The position numbers were made by a program, and so were the translations under genes. Shown one piece after another: positions 59,175 through 64,000 of a DNA stretch of 64,000 nucleotides. Position 1 is the first letter of the stretch, and every line of letters begins with the position of its first letter. The stretch is from NCBI RefSeq assembly GCF_029439455.1, contig NZ_JAQFVG010000311.1, positions 1 through 64,000 of the forward strand. Reading direction: 5' to 3'. A model generated the notes under the pieces. It did no database searches, was not told the origin of the DNA, and worked only from the letters and a program-made list of their open reading frames with translations. The stretch is from Caballeronia sp. BR00000012568055. Its GTDB lineage: Bacteria > Pseudomonadota > Gammaproteobacteria > Burkholderiales > Burkholderiaceae.

Positions 59175-59731
59175 AAATAAGAGACGCGAAATGCTAAGAT
59201 CGAATCAACGAATCGATGCAGCAGCAGCACTTCAAAGCATCGCTCCAACGTGCTTGCAACGAAGTGAAACGCAGTCGATCACACACATCGACAGCGTTCG
59301 AAGTTGAAGCGCGATGTGCATCGGATCATATGCATCGTGAGTGTCGTTGGCAGCGATCGGCATCACGCGTGAGTGACATCACGCGAGACATCGAAGCGAA
59401 CACATCGCATCACGTTCGACACATGCAGCGAGCAACTCGCAAGGTAGTAAAGGCATCAGTCGCAGAGCCTTATTTCGCAAGGCTGAAAGCGTATCGATGC
59501 AAGACGTTCGAAGCACCACGCGATGCCTTCGAACACACTCGATGAGGACCGCTTCACACATGCTTATCGACTCATCGCATCACGCTTCATGCAGCATGCG
59601 ATGAGCCAAGTGTTGTATGCAGGTAGCAACGTCGAATCTAAATCGCATGAAAACGAGAATTTTCATGAGCAAACTCTTTTATCGCTCATGAAAAGATGGT
59701 ACAAACCGATCTAAATTGATGGTGAGAATTT
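59175..59731 (+). other. Long structured nrdB leader (no supported gene)
   Basis: About 550 bases separate the NrdR-like boxes from nrdB. The sequence is rich in ATCG and CATCG words and differs in texture from neighbouring genes. Visible stems include 59506-59513 with 59527-59534 and 59571-59580 with 59596-59605. Near the end, one segment (59660-59670) can pair with either 59646-59653 or 59684-59694. An open frame of 109 codons at 59216-59545 has no ribosome site and no recognisable sequence, so it is not called. Confidence 0.55.
59646..59694 (+). other. Mutually exclusive hairpins just before nrdB
   Basis: CATGAAAA (59646-59653) can pair with TTTTCATG (59660-59667). The same central segment, extended to TTTTCATGAGC (59660-59670), can pair instead with GCTCATGAAAA (59684-59694) over 11 bp. 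The second stem ends 37 bases before the nrdB ATG. This layout is what attenuators and RNA switches use. Confidence 0.5.
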
Positions 59732-60979
59732 ATGCTCAACTGGGATGACGAGACCACTGCCGTAACTCCCTCGAGCGCTTCGCAACAGAACGCGTTGCGT
59801 CAGGCTCAAGGTATGACTTCCGGCACGACGTTCGGAACGCAAGGTGTCCTTGCTCATCAGGAAACCCATCAGACTGCTCAGGCGAACAACATCTTCTCCG
59901 ATGGCTTCGTTCCCCCGGCAGCCGCAACGCCTTCTTCGAGCGCGATCGCCGCTCAAAGCGAAGCACGCGTCAACGTCGCAGACAAGCGCATCATCAACGG
60001 CAAGACCGACGTCAATCAGTTGGTGCCGTTCAAGTACAAGTGGGCGTGGGAAAAGTATCTCGCTGGCTGCGCGAATCACTGGATGCCGCAGGAAGTGAAT
60101 ATGTCGCGCGACATCGCGCTGTGGAAAGACCCGAACGGTTTGTCGGACGACGAGCGTCGTATTGTCAAGCGCAACCTGGGCTTCTTCGTCACGGCCGACT
60201 CGCTGGCTGCGAACAACATCGTGCTGGGCACGTACCGTCACATCACCGCTCCGGAGTGCCGCCAGTTCCTGCTGCGCCAGGCGTTCGAAGAGGCGATCCA
60301 CACGCACGCGTACCAGTACATCGTCGAATCGCTGGGCCTGGACGAGAGCGAAATCTTCAACGCGTATCACGAAGTCGCTTCGATCCGCGCGAAAGACGAG
60401 TTCCTGATTCCGTTCATCAATACGCTGACCGATCCCGCCTTCACCACGGGCACGCTCGAAGCGGACCAGAAATTGCTGAAGTCGCTGATCGTGTTCGCCT
60501 GCATCATGGAAGGACTGTTCTTCTATGTAGGCTTCACGCAGATTCTGGCGCTGGGTCGTCAGAACAAGATGACGGGCGCGGCGGAGCAGTATCAGTACAT
60601 CCTCCGCGATGAATCGATGCACTGCAATTTCGGCATCGACCTCATCAACCAGATCAAGCTCGAAGAGCCGCAACTGTGGACGGCAGACTTTAAGGCCGAA
60701 ATCCGCGAACTCTTCAAGCAAGCGGTTGACCTTGAATATCGTTACGCTGAAGACACCATGCCGCGCGGGGTGCTCGGCCTGAATGCGTCGATGTTCAAGA
60801 GCTACTTGCGGTTCATCTGCAACCGGCGTTGCCAGCAGATCGGACTGGACCCGCTCTACCCGAACGAGGAAAACCCGTTCCCGTGGATGAGCGAAATGAT
60901 CGACTTGAAGAAGGAACGCAACTTCTTCGAGACACGCGTGATTGAGTATCAAACCGGCGGCGCGCTCACCTGGGAATAA
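59732..60979 (+). CDS. nrdB: Ribonucleoside-diphosphate reductase, beta subunit (class Ia)
   Basis: This 415-aa subunit holds the di-iron centre and stable tyrosyl radical. [10 protein letters not shown] carries an iron-ligand Glu near 187, His near 190 and the radical Tyr near 194, with the same spacing as E. coli E115-H118-Y122. DESMHCNFG holds the late Glu and His ligands. A variable N-terminal stretch of about 85 residues precedes the fold. GGTGAG precedes the ATG. It lies 2.4 kb after nrdA and does not share a message with it. Confidence 0.96.
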   Translation: MLNWDDETTAVTPSSASQQNALRQAQGMTSGTTFGTQGVLAHQETHQTAQANNIFSDGFVPPAAATPSSSAIAAQSEARVNVADKRIINGKTDVNQLVPFKYKWAWEKYLAGCANHWMPQEVNMSRDIALWKDPNGLSDDERRIVKRNLGFFVTADSLAANNIVLGTYRHITAPECRQFLLRQAFEEAIHTHAYQYIVESLGLDESEIFNAYHEVASIRAKDEFLIPFINTLTDPAFTTGTLEADQKLLKSLIVFACIMEGLFFYVGFTQILALGRQNKMTGAAEQYQYILRDESMHCNFGIDLINQIKLEEPQLWTADFKAEIRELFKQAVDLEYRYAEDTMPRGVLGLNASMFKSYLRFICNRRCQQIGLDPLYPNEENPFPWMSEMIDLKKERNFFETRVIEYQTGGALTWE

Positions 60980-61445
60980 TAAAAATCCAGGACGTGTTGC
61001 AGACGAAATCGATGGGACGGCAGGGCAGCAGCGTGATTCATACGCGCGCCCGGCCGACAAGGTTTAGGAGAACGGTCGCCTGATGCAAAGTGCGCCTACT
61101 GGCTTGAAGCGCCGATTATCGGCCCGAACAGAAGACAGGCGTTTTGCGATCCCTTCAATGGGATGGGCAAACTTCCCCCCGGAAAACGCCAGCGGCAAGC
61201 TCGCTGGCTCGATCAAGCAATGGCCGGCGCCGCGAATACGCGGTGCTGACTCAATTTGGCGCGCGGTGCCCAGGGGCACGGCGCGCCTTGCCGTATTCAT
61301 TAGCGTAAGCAGGTGGGATCAGCGTACGCCGATGAATAATCCGCTTCGTAGCGTGCGCTATAGAGAAGGCGACGCGTGGGAAGCGGGTTTTGACGAAGGG
61401 TGGTGTTTGAACTGACTCTCATCTGAAAACCTGAAGGAGAAAATC
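60980..61445 (+). other. Intergenic region with strong RNA-like secondary structure
   Basis: About 470 bases between nrdB and the H1-like gene. Several stems are visible: 61138-61145 with 61183-61190 enclosing 61149-61153 with 61160-61164; 61189-61194 with 61202-61207; and a very stable hairpin at 61258-61287. Open frames on both strands (for example 61083-61415, 110 codons) lack ribosome sites. The structure is more consistent with a non-coding RNA than with a protein. Confidence 0.45.
61258..61287 (+). other. Very stable hairpin in the nrdB to H1-like gene region
   Basis: GGCGCGC (61258-61264) pairs with GCGCGCC (61281-61287). After a G-G mismatch, GTGCC (61266-61270) pairs with GGCAC (61275-61279). 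There is no T-run, so it is not an ordinary terminator. Confidence 0.6.
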
Positions 61446-62141
61446 ATGGCAGTTGCCAAGAAAAAACCCGCCGCTAAGAAGGCTGCAGCAAAGAAGGTCG
61501 TCGCAAAGAAAGCCGCTCCGGCGAAGAAAGTCGTAGCAAAGAAGGTCGCTGTGAAGAAGGTTGCTGCAAAGAAAGTAGCAGCGAAGAAGGTTGCAGCGAA
61601 GAAGGTTGCAGCGAAGAAGGTTGCTGCTAAGAAGGTCGCGGCCAAGAAGGTTGCGGCCAAAAAGGCGCCTGCGAAGAAAGTCGCAGCGAAGAAAGTAGCG
61701 GCGAAGAAGGTTGCAGCGAAGAAGGTCGCGGCCAAGAAGGCGCCGGCGAAGAAGGCCGCAGCGAAGAAGGCTGCTGCCAAGAAGGCGCCCGCGAAGAAGG
61801 CCGCGGCGAAGAAAGCGCCTGCGAAAAAGGCTGCGGCGAAGAAGGCTGCTGCCAAGAAGGCGCCTGCGAAAAAGGCTGCTGCGAAGAAGGCTCCTGCTGC
61901 CAAATCCGCCGCTGCTGCTGCGCCTGCTGCTGCCGCACCCGCTCCCGCTGCTGCACCTGCGAAGAAGGCACCCGCGAAAAAGGCTCCGGCCAAGAAGGCT
62001 GCTGCGAAGAAGACTACGGCCGCTGCTCCTGCAACGACGGCAACGACCGTATCGGCACCCGCTCCGGCTCCGGCCGCTGCGGTCAAGACGGCGTTGAACC
62101 CGGCAGCGGCATGGCCGTTCCCGACGGGCAGCCGTCCGTAA
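61446..62141 (+). CDS. Histone H1-like Lys/Ala-rich DNA-binding protein
   Basis: This 231-aa protein is almost entirely built of KKxAA, KKAPA and KKVAA units (residues 5-155), followed by an Ala/Pro linker, a second Lys/Ala block near 172-190 and a more varied tail ending WPFPTGSRP. It resembles the C-terminal tail of eukaryotic histone H1 and bacterial H1-like proteins such as AlgP and BpH1. These bind DNA through charge. GAAGGAG precedes the ATG. Family members differ in repeat number between strains. Global regulatory or nucleoid roles are inferred. Confidence 0.85.
   Translation: MAVAKKKPAAKKAAAKKVVAKKAAPAKKVVAKKVAVKKVAAKKVAAKKVAAKKVAAKKVAAKKVAAKKVAAKKAPAKKVAAKKVAAKKVAAKKVAAKKAPAKKAAAKKAAAKKAPAKKAAAKKAPAKKAAAKKAAAKKAPAKKAAAKKAPAAKSAAAAAPAAAAPAPAAAPAKKAPAKKAPAKKAAAKKTTAAAPATTATTVSAPAPAPAAAVKTALNPAAAWPFPTGSRP
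61455..62010 (+). repeat. 15-bp coding repeats in the H1-like gene
   Basis: Units close to GCAGCGAAGAAGGTT repeat many times in frame, three of them nearly identical in tandem near 61575-61620. They encode the [10 protein letters not shown] pentapeptides. Such tracts are prone to gain or lose units by slippage. Confidence 0.85.
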
Positions 62142-62194
62142 GTCGATTCGACAGCAGTAAGCAGGACGACGGCACACACCGCTGTGCCTTGGGA

Positions 62195-62212
62195 CCGGGT
62201 AGTCCTACCCGG
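62195..62212 (+). other. Hairpin after the H1-like gene
   Basis: CCGGGTAG (62195-62202) pairs with CTACCCGG (62205-62212), just upstream of a terminator stem. The pair may act together as a double terminator. Confidence 0.55.
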
Positions 62213-62216
62213 CCAC

Positions 62217-62252
62217 AACCCGCCGTTCGGGGCAACCCGTCGGCGGGTTTTT
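62217..62252 (+). terminator. Terminator after the H1-like gene
   Basis: AACCCGCCG (62217-62225) pairs with CGGCGGGTT (62241-62249), followed by TTT. Confidence 0.85.
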
Positions 62253-62310
62253 CGTTTCGTTGCGTTTTGATCGTTTTGATTCGGCGAGAGAAGCGTCTGA
62301 AACAATGCTG

Positions 62311-62349
62311 CAAAGAAAAAGCGCATGCCTCTTTCGAAGCATGCGCTTT
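62311..62349 (-). terminator. Terminator of the glycine-zipper lipoprotein gene
   Basis: Perfect 11-bp stem (62318-62328 with 62339-62349) about 50 bases after the minus-strand stop. The A-rich stretch at 62311-62320 gives the U-run on the minus strand. Confidence 0.8.
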
Positions 62350-62396
62350 GTTCTGAAGAACGGAGTGCTGACGATCGATCGAATCGATCGATGCGC

Positions 62397-62876
62397 TTAG
62401 TGCGTTACGCGCGTCACACCACCGCTCGACAGCAGACGAACACGCTCGCCCGCCTGGAACACTTCACCATTCGACGTCTGCGTGATCGCACGCAAGTCGC
62501 CGTTGTCGAGGCGCACGGTGATCTCAAGCCCGTTCTTCGTCGCGACGTTGTTCTCCACCGCATTGCCCGCCACCGCGCCGGCGAGACCGCCGATGATCCC
62601 CGCGATGATCGAGCCATTGCCGCCGCCGATCGCGCTCGCTGCCGCGACGCCGCCCAGCGCGCCGCCGCCCACCGCACCGAGCCCGCTCGGCTGGCCGTTG
62701 TTCGAGCTGATCTTCACGCCGCGCACGCTTTCCACGGTCGCCATGCGAACCGTTTCCTCACGCTGCGCCTGCGACGCCGTATAAACGTCGGGCGAACTGC
62801 TGTTGTAGGCGCAGCCCGTCAAAGCCACTGAGCCGACCAGTGCTGCCATCAGCACGAAACGACTAACCGTTTTCAT
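62397..62876 (-). CDS. Glycine-zipper outer-membrane lipoprotein (SlyB/Pcp-like)
   Basis: This 159-aa lipoprotein has a signal peptide with lipobox VALTGC and the lipidated cysteine at residue 22. The glycine-zipper 2TM region near 66-108 (GAVGGGALGGVAAASAIGGG, then IIAGIIGGLAGAVAG) is typical of the SlyB family. The tail (EITVRLDNGDLRAI ... VRLLSSGGVTRVTH) matches that family. Members stabilise the outer membrane and respond to envelope stress in other bacteria; the role here is inferred. Confidence 0.88.
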   Translation of the reverse strand: MKTVSRFVLMAALVGSVALTGCAYNSSSPDVYTASQAQREETVRMATVESVRGVKISSNNGQPSGLGAVGGGALGGVAAASAIGGGNGSIIAGIIGGLAGAVAGNAVENNVATKNGLEITVRLDNGDLRAITQTSNGEVFQAGERVRLLSSGGVTRVTH

Positions 62877-62895
62877 TCTCTCTACTCCAAATCAA

Positions 62896-63834
62896 TCACG
62901 ACAGGCTGCTGCCAAATGCCTGCTGGTAACGCTCTTCAATGTCGGCGCGCGTCGGCGCGTAGGTTTGCGGCCCCTGATGTTCGATTTTCAGCGCACCCAT
63001 CAGGCTCGCGAGACGCCCCGTCTTTTCCCAGCCAAGCTTGTTTTCGATGCCGTACAACAAACCGCCGCGAAACGCGTCGCCACAACCGGTCGGATCGACC
63101 ACCTGCTTTGCCTGCACCACGGGAATGTCCAGCATGCCGTCTTCATGATAGATCTGCGCGCCGTGTTCCCCACGCGTGACCACGACCGCTTTCACGCGGC
63201 TCATGATGTCTTCGATCGACCATCCGGTCTTGTTGCTCAATAACTTGGCTTCGTAATCGTTGACCGCGACGTAGGTGGCGAGTTCAATCATGCGACGAAG
63301 TTCCACACCTTCGAGAATCGGCAAGCCCTGGCCCGGATCGAAGACGAAGGGCACGCCGGATTTGGCGAAGCCTTCCGCATGCTCGCGCATACCTTGTGCC
63401 CCGTCCGGCGCAACGATGCCGAGCGTGATGCCGCGCGCTTCGTCGGCGTGATTCAGGTGCGAGTCCATCATCGCGCCGGGGTGGAATGCGGTGATCTGAT
63501 TATTACCGAGGTCGGTGGTGATAAAGCATTGCGCCGAATGCTGGTCGGGCAGCACGCGCACGTATTCCTTCGACAAACCGAGCGCGTCCAGACGATCGAC
63601 ATAGAGCTGCGCATCCGCTTCGCCGAGCGTGGCCATGATCTTCGCATCGCCGCCGAGCAACTTCAGCGCGTACGCGATATTGCCCGCGCAGCCGCCGAAA
63701 TTGCGGCGCATGGTCGGCACCAGGAAGCTGATATTCAGCATATGCACCTGATCCGGCAGGATGTGGTCGCCGAAGCGCCCCTGGAAGGTCATGATGTTGT
63801 CGTAAGCGAGCGAGCCGCAGATGAGCGTGGCCAA
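62896..63834 (-). CDS. PfkB-family carbohydrate/adenosine kinase
   Basis: This 312-aa sugar or nucleoside kinase has the PfkB signatures: GGCAGNIAYALKLLGGDAK near residue 46, and DPTGCGDAFRGGLLYG near 247 with the catalytic Asp. The length and the start MATLICGSLAYDNIM match a group found in betaproteobacteria and often called adenosine kinase-like. The start codon is TTG at 63834, preceded by AGGA. The substrate cannot be fixed from sequence. It ends 19 bases before the lipoprotein gene start, so they may share a message. Confidence 0.88.
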   Translation of the reverse strand: MATLICGSLAYDNIMTFQGRFGDHILPDQVHMLNISFLVPTMRRNFGGCAGNIAYALKLLGGDAKIMATLGEADAQLYVDRLDALGLSKEYVRVLPDQHSAQCFITTDLGNNQITAFHPGAMMDSHLNHADEARGITLGIVAPDGAQGMREHAEGFAKSGVPFVFDPGQGLPILEGVELRRMIELATYVAVNDYEAKLLSNKTGWSIEDIMSRVKAVVVTRGEHGAQIYHEDGMLDIPVVQAKQVVDPTGCGDAFRGGLLYGIENKLGWEKTGRLASLMGALKIEHQGPQTYAPTRADIEERYQQAFGSSLS

Positions 63835-63907
63835 GGCGATCGTCCTTTTATGTTCGGAATGTTGTGCGCATAAGGCGCGCGACGGCAGACCATCGCGCCT
63901 CGTATGC

Positions 63908-63933
63908 GCAGAGCACCGCGTTCGGCGCTCTGC
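63908..63933. other. Hairpin upstream of the PfkB-family gene
   Basis: GCAGAGC (63908-63914) pairs with GCTCTGC (63927-63933) with a 12-nt loop. It lies just after the stop of the partial gene at the window edge and has no U-run on either strand. Confidence 0.4.
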
Positions 63934-63942
63934 AAAACGAAC

Positions 63943-64000
63943 TTACTTCAGCGACGAAAGCGCTGCGTCGTAGTTCGGTTCCTGCTTGATTTCGGAAACC
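63943..64000 (-). CDS. 3' end of an unidentified gene (partial)
   Basis: On the minus strand an open frame enters from the window edge and stops at TAA 63943-63945, encoding a C-terminus VSEIKQEPNYDAALSSLK. The rest lies beyond the window. Nothing can be said about its product. Confidence 0.5.
   Translation of the reverse strand, partial: VSEIKQEPNYDAALSSLK

Noticed and set aside
59216..59545. 109-codon open frame in the nrdB leader
   Set aside because: No ribosome binding site and no recognisable protein features; the region looks like structured leader. Kept only as a note in the leader finding.
61083..61415. 110-codon plus-strand frame and a 78-codon minus-strand frame at 61064-61300
   Set aside because: Both cover the hairpin-rich segment, have no ribosome site, and look like by-products of a structured RNA region.
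61455..62010. The 15-bp repeats as a possible CRISPR or VNTR locus
   Set aside because: They are in-frame coding repeats of the H1-like protein with no spacers.

Overview
The window is an ordinary, gene-dense stretch of a high-GC betaproteobacterial chromosome. The organism is most likely a member of the Burkholderiaceae close to Paraburkholderia/Caballeronia. Three things point there: the Burkholderia-type trimeric porin, the complete mraZ-to-ftsZ cell-division and cell-wall cluster followed by a peroxiredoxin gene and lpxC, and a Lys/Ala-rich histone H1-like protein. This placement rests on recognising protein families by eye; no database search was run.

Layout. 1-300: the last bases of a 23S rRNA, a 5S rRNA and a strong terminator close an rrn operon. 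339-7873: metabolic genes, namely an M20 amidohydrolase, an orphan molybdopterin oxidoreductase, a long-chain acyl-CoA ligase, a porin and the ubiquinone hydroxylase coq7. 8114-25728: the dcw cluster, mraZ-rsmH-ftsL-ftsI-murE-murF-mraY-murD-ftsW-murG-murC-ddlB-ftsQ-ftsA-ftsZ. All of it is on the plus strand, with many 4-bp start/stop overlaps and one clear promoter overlaid by four GTG repeats at exact 10-bp spacing, the expected MraZ operator. 26028-34038: peroxiredoxin, lpxC, a DciA-like gene (minus strand), secA, argJ, an AAA ATPase (DUF815) and a MutT-type Nudix hydrolase. 34049-40803 (minus strand): yacG, zapD, coaE and a pilD-pilC-pilB set, then a HlyC/CorC-type membrane protein and a tiny membrane protein. 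40824-41522: an unknown AT-richer membrane protein and tRNA-Pro(CGG). 41570-49703: ispB, rplU-rpmA-obgE-proB, a CNP1-like lipoprotein, rppH, proS and marC. 49731-53728: hpt, ffh, a CcsA/YpjD-type protein, a PP0621-type protein and ampD. 53729-60979: class Ia ribonucleotide reductase. nrdA and nrdB are separated by a convergent MFS exporter gene and a DUF3820 gene. 60980-64000: a structured intergenic region, the H1-like protein, a glycine-zipper lipoprotein, a PfkB-family kinase and the 3' end of an unidentified gene.

How the genes work together. The central block makes lipid II (MurC-G, MraY, DdlB), builds the septum (FtsL, I, W, Q, A, Z, with ZapD encoded elsewhere in the window) and starts lipid A synthesis (LpxC). 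AmpD recycles cell-wall fragments. SecA and Ffh feed the Sec translocon.

I found no insertion sequence, prophage, CRISPR array, defence island or secondary-metabolite cluster, and no obviously new multi-gene system. The least explained parts are non-coding. nrdA and nrdB each carry a matching pair of NrdR-like boxes 31 bp apart. nrdB has a roughly 550-nt hairpin-rich leader ending in two mutually exclusive stems. A strongly structured 300-nt segment lies between nrdB and the H1-like gene. A small AT-richer membrane-protein pair sits beside tRNA-Pro.
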